Counted from the stretch's first letter, positions 52,709 to 61,904 are shown. The stretch is DNA of 64,000 nucleotides from Mesorhizobium australicum (GCF_900177325.1 NZ_FXBL01000004.1:4216001-4280000); one strand, 5' to 3'. Numbers and translations are program-made. Notes: generated by a model not told the origin, from the letters alone.

Positions 52709-52902
52709 CCCCGAAACCCGCCGTATGAGGACGTTAGGAAAATCGCCATCGTAGTAAAGCCGAAAATGGTATTTCGTGCGTTTACCTATAGTTAACCTTA
52801 ACGAACGGTAAATTTTCGCTAAATTTTAGCGGCTTTGGCTGAAGTGGGCGGGATTCCGGGAGAACGGGCGCGATCGCGTTGCGTTTCGTCGCGATCTTTG
52901 TG
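52709..52902. other. AT-rich intergenic region with a palindrome, upstream of the FeeM-like gene
   Basis: 194 bases that are notably AT-richer than the surrounding genes. It contains the 15-base palindrome CGCTAAATTTTAGCG (52817-52831) and two direct TAAATTTT copies (52809-52816, 52820-52827). It should hold the promoter of the FeeM-like gene; the palindrome could be an operator or a weak terminator of the GGDEF-EAL gene. Confidence 0.5.
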
Positions 52903-55221
52903 CTAGGCGGAGAGGTGGCGCGGGGAACGGCGGACAGCCTGGATATCCTTCGCGAAGGGCCAGGTGGTGGTCGACATCGTCTCGATGCCCGAGGCCGACA
53001 GGGCCGAGCCGAACAGGAACCCCTGCACCAGGTCCGGCTTCACGTCGAGGGCGAGCACCTTGAGCTGCTCGAACGTCTCCACACCTTCGATCGTGACCGA
53101 GAGGCCGAGCGGCCGCGACAGGTTCACGACGCCGCGCAGCAGGTCGAGCGAACGCTCGTTGCGGGTGATGTCCTCGATGAAGGACCGGTCGATCTTGACC
53201 TTGTCGAGCGGCAGCGTGTGCAGGTAGCTCAGGCTCGAATAGCCGGTGCCGAAGTCGTCGAGCGCGATGCGAACGCCCAGCGCCTTCAGTTCCTCGAGGA
53301 GCACGCGCGTCGACGACTTGTCGTCCAGAAGCGCGGTCTCCGTGACCTCGATCTCCATACGGTCGGGCGCAAGGCCCGCTTCCGTCAACGCCTCCCTCAC
53401 CAGGGCGACGATGTTCCTGCTGCGGAAATCCTTGGCGGACAGGTTGATCGAGACGCGGATATGCTCCGGCCACTTGGCGCATTCGGCGCTGGCCGCCTTG
53501 AGCATGAACTCGCTGATCGCCGAGATGATGCCCATCTCCTCGGCGAGCGGGATGAAGACGCCCGGCGAGACCGGTCCGATCTCGGGGTGGTCCCAGCGGC
53601 AGAGGGCCTCGCAGCTGGCGATCCGCATCGTGTCCATCGCCACGATCGGCTGGTAGACGACACGCAGCAGCTTGTTCTCGACGGCATGGCGCAGGTCCGC
53701 CTTGAGCACCTGGCGGTTGCGGAACTCCGCATCCATCGTCGCCTCGAAGACCTGCCAGCCGTTCTTGCCGAACTCCTTGGCCTTGTAGAGTGCAAGGTCC
53801 GCCTTGACGAACATCGAATCGACGTTGGTTTCGCTCACCTTTGCCAGCACGGCGCCCGCGCTCGCCTGTATCCGCAGCGAATGCCCCGCCACGTCGACCT
53901 CGCCCTGCAGCGCCTCGAAGATGCGCGCGAGCTCGGCATGCAGCACTTCGGTGCTCTCGACCTCGTCGAAATAAAGCATGAACTCGTCGCCGCCGAAGCG
54001 GCTGATCTTGACGTTGTCGCGGGCAAGCCCCGCGAGCTTCTGCGCCACCGAGTAGATCATCCCGTCGCCGACCGGATGGCCGAGCGTGTCGTTGATGTTC
54101 TTGAAGTCGTCGAGATCGATCACGGCGAGCGCGCAAGTCCGCTTCTGATCGCCGCTGATGAGATATTCCCCGACCATCTCGTGGAAATAGGCGCGGTTCG
54201 GCAGCCCGGTGAGGTTGTCGTAGCGCGCCATGTAGCGGATCTTCTCTTCCGCCTCGACGCGCGCCGTCACGTCCTCGAAGGTGATGACGCCGAGCTCGTC
54301 GCGGCCCTCGCGGGCCGAGAATTCGAAGTGTCGCCCGTTGGTGAAGTTCACCAGGAGCTTCCGGTCGCGACCGTCGCGCAGCGCGCGCGCCAGCTGCGTT
54401 TCGACGTAGTGCGAATCGCGCATCGACAGCAGCCCGCCGGCGACGCCGCGCATCAGCAGCGCCTTCAGCGTTCGGCCGAGCAGCTTGTCGGGCGAAGAAA
54501 CCGAGAACAGGTCGGCGGCCTCGGCGTTCGCCACGGCGACGCGGCCGCTGCCGTCGAGCATCACCAGGCCGTGCGACATCGTGTTGAGGGCGCGGTCGAA
54601 GCGCATCGCCAGCCCCTTCGCCTTCCTCTCCTCGCTGATGGCGGTGAACAGCACAGTTCGCACCGTCCTGGCCATCTTGACGATGGTGAACATGAACGGG
54701 ACGACCAGCAGGCCGAGCGCGAAGTGGTAGATGTCGCCCTTCAGCATGAAGCCGGCCGCGATCGGCACGATCACCGAAAGCGACAGGATCACCACCATCT
54801 TGCGGGAGCCGAAGTTGCGGCCTGCGATGGTTACCGTCATCGCGAGCACGAGCGACATTCCGGCAAGCTCGCCGAAGAGGTCGGGCACCAGATAGAGGCA
54901 GCAGAAGGTGAACAGACCGACGGCCAGGCCCTGAATGGTGCCTGCCACGATATAGTAGCGCTCCCATTCGAGGGCCGACTTGTAGGTCAGGATCTTAGAA
55001 GGATCGACGCGGCGCAGCGCGTAGTAGCGGCCGACGGCGGCGGCGACCAGCATCAGGGTGAGGACGAGATAGATCGGCTGCTGCGTCTTCCAGAGGACGA
55101 GCGATCCGATCAGCCCCTGCGCGAACGCGCCGACGAGCAGGACACTCGTCTCGTCGAACAGCGACCTGACGAAGCCAATGTAGACGTCCTCTGAGATGTC
55201 GTCAGTTTTGTTTTTTTTCAT
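52903..55221 (-). CDS. Membrane GGDEF-EAL cyclic di-GMP enzyme with PAS domain
   Basis: A 772-residue protein. The N-terminal 190 residues hold about six membrane helices, then a PAS-like domain (ALNTMSHGLVMLDGSGRVAV), a GGDEF domain with intact FGGDEF and an EAL domain. EAL catalytic motifs are all present: CEALCRWDHP, INLSAKDF, EVTETALL, LDDFGTGYSSL and EGVET. The inhibitory RxxD site is degenerate (RDNV). It could be a bifunctional cyclase/phosphodiesterase; both active sites look competent. The start has no clear ribosome site and codons 2-4 form a long A run (AAAAAAAA), which may cause slippage. Confidence 0.92.
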   Translation of the reverse strand: MKKNKTDDISEDVYIGFVRSLFDETSVLLVGAFAQGLIGSLVLWKTQQPIYLVLTLMLVAAAVGRYYALRRVDPSKILTYKSALEWERYYIVAGTIQGLAVGLFTFCCLYLVPDLFGELAGMSLVLAMTVTIAGRNFGSRKMVVILSLSVIVPIAAGFMLKGDIYHFALGLLVVPFMFTIVKMARTVRTVLFTAISEERKAKGLAMRFDRALNTMSHGLVMLDGSGRVAVANAEAADLFSVSSPDKLLGRTLKALLMRGVAGGLLSMRDSHYVETQLARALRDGRDRKLLVNFTNGRHFEFSAREGRDELGVITFEDVTARVEAEEKIRYMARYDNLTGLPNRAYFHEMVGEYLISGDQKRTCALAVIDLDDFKNINDTLGHPVGDGMIYSVAQKLAGLARDNVKISRFGGDEFMLYFDEVESTEVLHAELARIFEALQGEVDVAGHSLRIQASAGAVLAKVSETNVDSMFVKADLALYKAKEFGKNGWQVFEATMDAEFRNRQVLKADLRHAVENKLLRVVYQPIVAMDTMRIASCEALCRWDHPEIGPVSPGVFIPLAEEMGIISAISEFMLKAASAECAKWPEHIRVSINLSAKDFRSRNIVALVREALTEAGLAPDRMEIEVTETALLDDKSSTRVLLEELKALGVRIALDDFGTGYSSLSYLHTLPLDKVKIDRSFIEDITRNERSLDLLRGVVNLSRPLGLSVTIEGVETFEQLKVLALDVKPDLVQGFLFGSALSASGIETMSTTTWPFAKDIQAVRRSPRHLSA

Positions 55222-55309
55222 CGACTGCGCGGCCGCGGAAGCTTCGCGGTTATGACATGGCCGTCTTAAGAAAGCCTTAGACGACGATGCGGCGCAAGCC
55301 CACGGCGGC

Positions 55310-58300
55310 TTATTCCGCCGCCTGAAGCACCGGCTTGGGCGGCGGGGAGACGAGACGATCGATCAGCCGCGCCCGCTCGCCCCTCGCCTTTTCGACATTG
55401 CGCATCTTGACGTGACCGTAGCCGCGAATGAGCGCGGGAACCGAAGCGAGCGCCACGGCCGCGTCGACCGAAAGCGGCGAAAGGTGCTTTTCGATCAGGT
55501 CGAGGTCGGCCTCGTAATCCGCGATCAGCCTGCGCTCCATCTTGCGCTCGGCGGTGTAGCCGAAGACGTCGAACGCGGTGCCGCGTAGTCCCTTGAAGGC
55601 GGCAAGCACGCCAAACCCCTTCATCATCCAAGGCCCGAAGGAGGATTTCCGCGGCAGGCCGTCCGCCCCCTTGCGGCCGAGGACGGGCGGCGCGAGGTGG
55701 AATTCGAGCCGGTCGAAATCCTGGAATTGGGATGCGAGCTGCTTGCGGAAGGACCCGTCGGTATAGAGCCGGGCAACCTCGTACTCGTCCTTGACCGCCA
55801 TCAGCTTGAAGAGGTTGCGCGCAGCGGTCTCCGTCACGGCGGTCGACCCCGCGACAACGGCGGCCTCCGCCTTGCGCAGCCTGTCGATGCGCTCGGCGTA
55901 GCGTCGCGCATAGGCCGCGTTCTGGTAGGACGTCAGGAACTCGACCCGCTTCGCGACGATCTCGTCCAGCGTCTGCGCCAGCGGCGCGGCCGCCGCGCCC
56001 TGCACCGACTGCACGAGCTTGCGAACCGTTTCCGGATCGTGCGCGGCGCGGCGCCCCCAGCGGAACGCGGCGACGTTCATCTTCACCGCCTCGCCATTGA
56101 GCTCGATCGCCTTCTCGACCGCCTCCGCCGACACCGGCAGGCCGCCGTGCTGGTAGGCGAAGCCGAGCATGAACATGTTCGCGCCGACCGAGTTGCCGAA
56201 CAGCGTCGCCGCACTGCGGGTGGCATCGAAGAAATGCGCCTTGTCGTCGCCAACCGCCTGCCGGATCGCCTTCTTCAGCCGCTCTGTCGGCAGCGAGAAG
56301 TCGGTCGAGCGCGTGAAGTCGCCGGGCATCACTTCCGCCGTATTGGCGACGAAGAGCGTGCGGCCCTCGCGCGCCGAGGCGAGCACCTTCTTCGCGCCGG
56401 AAACCACCAGGTCGCAGCCCAGCACGAGGTCGGCCTTGCCGGCCGAGACGCGGATCGCGCTGATGTCGTCCGGCGTGGGCGCGATGCGGACATGCGAGAA
56501 CACCGCCCCGCCCTTCTGGGCAAGGCCGGCCATGTCGATCATGCCGCAGCCCTTGCCCTCGAGATGCGCCGCCATGCCGAGGATCGCGCCGATCGTCACC
56601 ACGCCGGTGCCGCCGATGCCGTCGACGACACAGGCCCAGCCGCCCTGGCCGAGCGGAAAGAGCGCCGGCTCAGGCACGCCAGCCAGGGGATCCGATGCAT
56701 TGGCCACGCCCTCGGCCTTGCGCAGCTTCGCGCCATGCACTGTCACGAAGGACGGGCAGAAGCCGTTGACGCAGGAGAAATCCTTGTTGCAGCTCGACTG
56801 GTCGATGCGGCGCTTGCGGCCGAACTCGGTCTCGACCGGCTGCACGGAGACGCAGTTCGACTTCACGCCGCAGTCGCCGCAGCCTTCGCAGACCAGCTCG
56901 TTGATGATGACCCGCTTGTCGGGGTCGGGGAACGTGCCGCGCTTGCGGCGCCTGCGCTTCTCGGCGGCGCAGGTCTGGTCGTAAAGCAGCACCGAGACGC
57001 CCTTCACGTCGCGCAACTCGCGCTGCACCGCGTCGAGGTCGTCGCGATGGCTGAAGCTGACGCCGGCCGGGAATTCGGCCTTGCCGGCATATTTGCCGGG
57101 CTCGTCGGTGACGACGGCGATGCGGTCGACACCCTCGGCGCGCACCTGCCGGGCGATCATGTCGACGGTGAGGTTGCCCTCGTGCGGCTGGCCGCCGGTC
57201 ATCGCGACGGCGTCGTTGTAGAGGATCTTGTAGGTAATGTTCGCCTTCGAGGCGAGCGCGAAGCGGATCGCCAGCGAGCCGGAATGGTTGTAGGTCCCGT
57301 CGCCGAGGTTCTGGAACATGTGCTCGCGCTTGGAGAACGGCGCCTGGCCGATCCACTGCGCGCCCTCCCCGCCCATGGCGGTGAAGCCGACGGTCGAGCG
57401 GTCCATCCACAACGCCATGAAATGGCAGCCGATACCGGCGCCCGCGATCGAGCCCTCCGGCACCTTGGTCGAAGAATTGTGCGGGCAGCCCGAGCAGAAA
57501 TAGGGCGTGCGGTTGGAGACGTCCTTGGTGTCGGCCAGCATCGCCTGGAACTGTTTGAGCTGCGCGACCCGCGCGGCGATCTCTTCCGAATGGCCGATGC
57601 TCTTCAGCACCCGCTCACCGATGGCGATGGCGATGTCGTTGGGATCGAGCGCACCCTTGGCCGGGAAGAGCCATTCTCCGCGCGCATCCTTCTTGCCCTC
57701 GATCAGCGGCTGCATCGCTGTGCCGTAGAGGTTCTCCCGCATCTGCACTTCGATCAGCGAGCGCTTCTCCTCGACAACCAGGACGGTCTCGAGGCCGCGG
57801 GCGAATTCCGAGATGTGCTCGACGTCCAGCGGCCAGGGAGCCGCGACCTTGAACAGCCTGAGACCGATCTGCGCCGAGCGCGCCTCGTCGATGCCGAGGT
57901 CGTCGAGCGCCTGGCGCACGTCGAGATAGGATTTGCCGACAGTGATGATGCCGATCTTCGGCGCGCTGCCGCCCGAATAAATGATCTTGTTCAGCCCGTT
58001 GGCGCGGATGAAGGCCGCCGCCGCCGCGCGCTTGTAGACGTGCAGCCGTTCTTCCTGGCCCATCTGGTCAAGCTCGTGGCGGATGCTGAGCCCGCCCGGC
58101 GGCAGGTCGATCTCGGGCAGCACGATGTTCAGCCTGTCGAGAGATACATCCACCGACGCCGTCGATTCGATGTTGTCCTTGACGCACTTGATCGCCGTCC
58201 AGGTGCTGGAGAACCGGGACATGGCAAAGCCGTAGAGGCCGTAGTCGATCAGTTCCTGCACGCCGGCCGGATTGAGGATCGGCATCATCGTGTCGACAAA

Positions 58301-58786
58301 GAGAAACTCGGTCGCATGCGCGTTGGTCGATGATTCGGCCGTGTGGTCGTCACCCATCAGCGCCAGCACGCCGCCGTTCTTCGAGGTGCCGGCGAGGTTG
58401 GCGTGGCGGAACACGTCGCCCGAGCGGTCGACGCCCGGTCCCTTGCCGTACCAGACGGAGAACACGCCGTCGTGCTTGCCTTCGCCTAGGAGTTCGGTCT
58501 GCTGAGAGCCCCAGACCGCGGTGGCGGCAAGCTCCTCGTTGAGACCGGGCTGGAAGACGATGCTGGAGGCTTCGAGCTGCTTTTTCGCCCGCCAGAACTG
58601 CTGGTCGAGGCCGCCGAGCGGCGAACCGCGATAGCCCGAGACGAAGCCTGCCGTGTCCAGCCCGAGGCGTCGATCGCGCTCGCGCTGCATAAGCAGCATC
58701 CTGACGATCGCCTGCGCGCCCGACAGAAAGATTCGTTCCTTGGAAAGGTCGAACTTGTCTCCGAGCGTCACGTCGTGAAGCGTCAT
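55310..58786 (-). CDS. Indolepyruvate ferredoxin oxidoreductase (fused alpha-beta)
   Basis: About 1158 residues from ATG 58786, with AGGAG seven bases upstream; a TTG one codon earlier is not needed. It is a fused 2-oxoacid:ferredoxin oxidoreductase: N-terminal pyrimidine-binding part (LSGAQAIVRMLLMQ), TPP site (LGDGTYNHSGSLAIRFA ... YNDAVAMTGGQP near 500-540), cysteine-rich iron-sulphur region (CEGCGDCGVKSNC, then CNKDF), and a C-terminal gamma-like half (GIGGTGVVTIGAILGMAAHL near 720). It oxidatively decarboxylates aryl or branched 2-oxo acids to acyl-CoA. Monocistronic; it is the usual proteobacterial single-chain form. Confidence 0.94.
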   Translation of the reverse strand: MTLHDVTLGDKFDLSKERIFLSGAQAIVRMLLMQRERDRRLGLDTAGFVSGYRGSPLGGLDQQFWRAKKQLEASSIVFQPGLNEELAATAVWGSQQTELLGEGKHDGVFSVWYGKGPGVDRSGDVFRHANLAGTSKNGGVLALMGDDHTAESSTNAHATEFLFVDTMMPILNPAGVQELIDYGLYGFAMSRFSSTWTAIKCVKDNIESTASVDVSLDRLNIVLPEIDLPPGGLSIRHELDQMGQEERLHVYKRAAAAAFIRANGLNKIIYSGGSAPKIGIITVGKSYLDVRQALDDLGIDEARSAQIGLRLFKVAAPWPLDVEHISEFARGLETVLVVEEKRSLIEVQMRENLYGTAMQPLIEGKKDARGEWLFPAKGALDPNDIAIAIGERVLKSIGHSEEIAARVAQLKQFQAMLADTKDVSNRTPYFCSGCPHNSSTKVPEGSIAGAGIGCHFMALWMDRSTVGFTAMGGEGAQWIGQAPFSKREHMFQNLGDGTYNHSGSLAIRFALASKANITYKILYNDAVAMTGGQPHEGNLTVDMIARQVRAEGVDRIAVVTDEPGKYAGKAEFPAGVSFSHRDDLDAVQRELRDVKGVSVLLYDQTCAAEKRRRRKRGTFPDPDKRVIINELVCEGCGDCGVKSNCVSVQPVETEFGRKRRIDQSSCNKDFSCVNGFCPSFVTVHGAKLRKAEGVANASDPLAGVPEPALFPLGQGGWACVVDGIGGTGVVTIGAILGMAAHLEGKGCGMIDMAGLAQKGGAVFSHVRIAPTPDDISAIRVSAGKADLVLGCDLVVSGAKKVLASAREGRTLFVANTAEVMPGDFTRSTDFSLPTERLKKAIRQAVGDDKAHFFDATRSAATLFGNSVGANMFMLGFAYQHGGLPVSAEAVEKAIELNGEAVKMNVAAFRWGRRAAHDPETVRKLVQSVQGAAAAPLAQTLDEIVAKRVEFLTSYQNAAYARRYAERIDRLRKAEAAVVAGSTAVTETAARNLFKLMAVKDEYEVARLYTDGSFRKQLASQFQDFDRLEFHLAPPVLGRKGADGLPRKSSFGPWMMKGFGVLAAFKGLRGTAFDVFGYTAERKMERRLIADYEADLDLIEKHLSPLSVDAAVALASVPALIRGYGHVKMRNVEKARGERARLIDRLVSPPPKPVLQAAE

Positions 58787-58985
58787 CAACGGTCTCCTGC
58801 GGACGGCTGGGTATCACCTGACCGCCCTCCGTCAAAGTAGTGTTTCTGTGGCGGTCGACAACGTCAAACGAAATCAACGCGATCCGCAAAAGAGCAATCG
58901 CCGTCACGGATGCAGCTATCCAATGAATATTTTATGTCGCCGGGATGATGGCCGGCGAAATTTCCTGAGCCACAATCCGGTGTGC

Positions 58986-59504
58986 TCAACCCCGGCCGGG
59001 ACAGCCCGCCTCGTTGGTGACGTCGAGCTTGCCGTCGGGACGGCCCTGCAGCTCCGGATTCGGCGTATAGACCGGCCCGACGACGAGGGGACGATCAGGC
59101 AGCACCTCCTGGTCCAGGTTGGACGTGATCGTCGTCTCGATTTCCTGCCGCACGGCCGCGTCCGGTCCCTCGATCCGGATCGTGACCGCATAGGGATGGT
59201 CCTTGCGAACGCAGCGCAGCGGCGGGCTTTCCAGCACCGCCTTGTCCAGCTTCGGCCAGATTCGCTGCCGCACCACGATAGGCTGTCCTCCGGCCGGATC
59301 CTCGAAGCTGGCAACGGCGGTCTGCCCGTCCTCGACCGGCCCCAGCGGCTTGAGCGTCACCAGATAGGTTGCGGTGGCGACCCGGTAGTTGAAGACGAAC
59401 AGCTTGCCCGAAATCGCGAACAGCTTGCCGGGCCGGCTCTCGTCGCGGCAAGCCCCAAGCGCCAGCAGCGCGGCGGCGACCGCAAGGGCTAAAGATCTAC
59501 GCAT
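58986..59504 (-). CDS. Conserved hypothetical lipoprotein
   Basis: About 172 residues from ATG 59504 (MRRSLALAVAAALLALGACR). A signal peptide and lipobox LGAC place it in the periplasm as a lipoprotein. The mature part contains KLFVFNYRVATATYLVTLK and LRCVRKDHPYAVTIRIEGPD, a pattern I recognise from uncharacterised proteins of Hyphomicrobiales. No enzymatic motif is seen. The start overlaps the end of the CGNR gene by eight bases, so it is coupled to it. Confidence 0.8.
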   Translation of the reverse strand: MRRSLALAVAAALLALGACRDESRPGKLFAISGKLFVFNYRVATATYLVTLKPLGPVEDGQTAVASFEDPAGGQPIVVRQRIWPKLDKAVLESPPLRCVRKDHPYAVTIRIEGPDAAVRQEIETTITSNLDQEVLPDRPLVVGPVYTPNPELQGRPDGKLDVTNEAGCPGRG

Positions 59505-60108
59505 CGACCTGCCTTCCTTCGCCGCCACGACGGCGGCGGTAGTGCCGCCGGGCCTTCCGCCGGTTTCCGCACACGGTCATGTCGCACCAGACACGGCTGC
59601 CGTTGCGGCTTCTGTCCAGGAAGAGCCAGCCGCAATTGCCGCAGATGCGGATGCGCCGCCGCATGTCGGGAGCGAGCAGCGACAGCGCCGAGACCGCGAC
59701 GGCGGCCTCGAGTTCGATCGTTCCCTGCCCTGCTTTCGGCCCGGCATGATCGGCCGCAAGCATCACGGGCGCCGCCGCGAGAGCGCGCGCGCAATGGTCG
59801 AGCAGCGGGGCCAGACGTTCGGACTGGACGGCGCCGCTCGCCGACGCGTCCCTGAACAACGCATCCGTCGCCTCGCGCAGCGCAACGATCCGCGGCTTCG
59901 CGCCTGTCGGATCGGAAACCGCCAGCGTGTTGCCGCCGATCTCTTCGGCGCGGAATGCCGTCGCCGCCCTGGCGAAACGCACGATCTCGTCGTGCTGCTC
60001 GAACCGGTCGAACGTCCGGTGCGGATCGTCGCGCAGCACCACCGTGTTCGCCACGTCGAGCGCAAGCACTTCGCCCGAGAACCGGTGTGGGGTCCAGATC
60101 GTCTCCAT
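59497..60108 (-). CDS. CGNR zinc-finger transcriptional regulator (ABATE domain)
   Basis: A 203-residue regulator of the ABATE-CGNR type. The N-terminal ABATE region starts LALDVANTVVLRD; the C-terminal zinc ribbon reads CGNCGWLFLDRSRNGSRVWC then CGNRRKARRHYRRRRG, giving four zinc-ligand cysteines and a basic DNA-binding end. It is divergent from an orphan permease gene, with a perfect inverted repeat between them, so it probably represses both itself and the permease. Ligand unknown. Confidence 0.88.
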   Translation of the reverse strand: METIWTPHRFSGEVLALDVANTVVLRDDPHRTFDRFEQHDEIVRFARAATAFRAEEIGGNTLAVSDPTGAKPRIVALREATDALFRDASASGAVQSERLAPLLDHCARALAAAPVMLAADHAGPKAGQGTIELEAAVAVSALSLLAPDMRRRIRICGNCGWLFLDRSRNGSRVWCDMTVCGNRRKARRHYRRRRGGEGRQVDA

Positions 60109-60117
60109 GTCGAAAAT

Positions 60118-60147
60118 CTAACTTGTAAAATGGCTCTTGCAAGTTAG
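60118..60147. promoter_or_regulatory. Inverted-repeat operator between CGNR regulator and permease
   Basis: CTAACTTG (60118-60125) and CAAGTTAG (60140-60147) are perfect eight-base inverted arms separated by 14 bases, so their centres are 22 bases (two turns) apart. The site starts ten bases before the CGNR start codon and ends 46 bases before the permease start. Few CGNR operators are described, so this is a useful candidate. Confidence 0.7.
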
Positions 60148-60193
60148 TTTGTGAGGAAACGTTCCTTGCGGCGACAGAAGACCTCCCGTCGCC

Positions 60194-61120
60194 ATGGGTC
60201 CTGCGCCGACGCCGATGGCTTATTTCCTGCAGCAGATCCTGAACGGCGTGCATATCGGCGCGATCTACGCCCTGCTCGCCTTCGGCTATGCGATGACCTA
60301 CGGCGTGCTCCGGCGCGCGAATCTGGCGCATGGCGCGATCTTCGCCTTTGGCGGGCAAGTCGGCATCCTCGCCACCGTGTTCGGCTGGAACGTGCTGTGG
60401 CTGACGCTTCCCGCCGCGCTGGGGTTCGGCGTGGTCCTCGCCTTCGCCTTTGCCGGCCTCGCCTCCCACCTGATCTCCCGCGCGGTGCTCGAACCTTTGC
60501 GCACCGGCAATCCGAACACGATCGTCGCCGCCACCCTCGGCGTCGCGATCGTCCTCATGGAGCTTGGACGCCTGGCGATGGAGAGCCGCGATCTCTGGCT
60601 GCCCCCGATCCTTGCCCGGACCATCGTCTTCTGGCGCGACGGCGCGTTCCTGGTGACGCTGACCGCGATACAGCTCGTCGACATCGCGATCGTGATTCTC
60701 TCAATCGCGATCGCGGCGATCTGGCTCGTCCGGTCGCGCTTCGGCCGCGACTGGCGCGCGATCTGCGACGACCCGCTGGCCGCCGCCATGTGCGGCGTCG
60801 ACGCGCGACGGACATTCCGCACCACGGTCGTCGCAAGCGGCATGCTCGCGGCGATGGCCGGCGTGCTGGCAGCGATCCACTTCGGCAACATCAGCTTCGA
60901 CACCGGCCTCGTCTTCGGTCTGAAGGTGCTGTTCGTCGCCGCTCTCGGCCTCGGCGGCTCGCCGCTCGCCGCGGCACTCGGAGCGGCCGGCGTCGGCATC
61001 GCGGAATCGCTGTGGACCGGCTACTTCGCCGGCGAGTGGCGCGACGCCGGCATCTTCTCCGCGCTCATCCTCCTGCTGGTGCTTCGCTCGGTCGATCTCG
61101 CGCGCGACCGGAACGTCTGA
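60194..61120 (+). CDS. Orphan Liv-type ABC transporter permease (LivH-like)
   Basis: A 308-residue permease of the branched-chain amino acid family with about eight helices: LNGVHIGAIYALLAFGYAMT, NLAHGAIFAFGGQVG, and the EAA-like loop RSRFGRDWRAICDDPLAAAM. No ribosome site stands out for either ATG 60194 or ATG 60215, the latter giving the more typical start MAYFLQQILNG. There is no LivM, ATPase or binding protein beside it; the next genes are an unrelated TRAP pair. It may work with a distant or shared ABC system, or be a relic. Confidence 0.85.
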   Translation: MGPAPTPMAYFLQQILNGVHIGAIYALLAFGYAMTYGVLRRANLAHGAIFAFGGQVGILATVFGWNVLWLTLPAALGFGVVLAFAFAGLASHLISRAVLEPLRTGNPNTIVAATLGVAIVLMELGRLAMESRDLWLPPILARTIVFWRDGAFLVTLTAIQLVDIAIVILSIAIAAIWLVRSRFGRDWRAICDDPLAAAMCGVDARRTFRTTVVASGMLAAMAGVLAAIHFGNISFDTGLVFGLKVLFVAALGLGGSPLAAALGAAGVGIAESLWTGYFAGEWRDAGIFSALILLLVLRSVDLARDRNV

Positions 61121-61319
61121 ATTCCGCAGCGATATGCGACCAAAGTCGTGGCGGACTCGTAGTTTCACCATGCTGTTTCGCAGTGCACAAAAGTGTTAGG
61201 CACCGCTCCGACAATGCGACGATGCGAATCGGCGCTTGTTTCGTGTGCGTATTTTCGGCACTAGGAGACAGCGGCGGAGATCGCAAAGCGACACGACGCG
61301 TGACATGGGAGGAAGATTG

Positions 61320-61904
61320 ATGGCGGGGCTTCTGGCTCTCTCGCGCCTGATCGACGGACTCAACGAATTCATCGGCAAATGGATATCGTGGGCGATTCTC
61401 GCCGCGGTCCTGATCAGCGCAATCAATGCGATTATCCGCAAGACGCTCAATACGTCTTCGAACGCCTGGCTGGAGATGCAGTGGTATCTCTACGGCGCGG
61501 CATTCCTGCTCGCGGCTGCTTACACGCTGAAGCAGAACGAGCATATCCGTATCGACATCGTCTACGGCGCCTTCTCGCGCCGGGTGCAGCACTGGATCGA
61601 CCTGCTCGGGCACGTCTTCTTCCTGATGCCCTTCGTTCTTTTGATGATCTACTACTTCGTCCCCTACTTCCTCCTGTCCTTCCGCTCCGGCGAGGTCTCC
61701 ACGAATGCCGGCGGCCTGATCATCTGGCCGGCGAAGCTGCTGCTGCTGATCGGCTTCAGCCTGCTTGGGCTGCAGGGCATCTCGGAGATCATCAAGAAGA
61801 TCGCCATCATGAGAGGCGACATGGAGGACCCCAACCCCTTCATCTCGGCGCATGAGGCCGCCGAGCTCGAAGCCAAGGCGCTGGCCGAGGAGCTCAAGCA
61901 ATGA
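61320..61904 (+). CDS. TRAP transporter small permease (DctQ-like)
   Basis: About 194 residues from ATG 61320 (MAGLLALSRLIDGLNEFIGK), with GGGAGG seven bases upstream; an earlier start at 61236 adds an Arg-rich leader without membrane sequence. Four membrane helices, and the NAWLEMQWYLYGAAFLLAAA plus EHIRIDIVYG segment typical of the DctQ subgroup that pairs with large DctM proteins for keto- or haloacid-type substrates. The stop overlaps the dctM start (ATGATG). Confidence 0.92.
   Translation: MAGLLALSRLIDGLNEFIGKWISWAILAAVLISAINAIIRKTLNTSSNAWLEMQWYLYGAAFLLAAAYTLKQNEHIRIDIVYGAFSRRVQHWIDLLGHVFFLMPFVLLMIYYFVPYFLLSFRSGEVSTNAGGLIIWPAKLLLLIGFSLLGLQGISEIIKKIAIMRGDMEDPNPFISAHEAAELEAKALAEELKQ

Noticed and set aside
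55697..58333. 878-codon plus-strand open frame opposite the indolepyruvate oxidoreductase
   Set aside because: Antisense shadow without recognisable domains, while the minus strand encodes TPP and iron-sulphur motifs.
58937..58958. Hairpin TCGCCGG/CCGGCGA as a terminator after the lipoprotein gene
   Set aside because: Only seven base pairs, and neither side has the T-rich tract expected of a rho-independent terminator.
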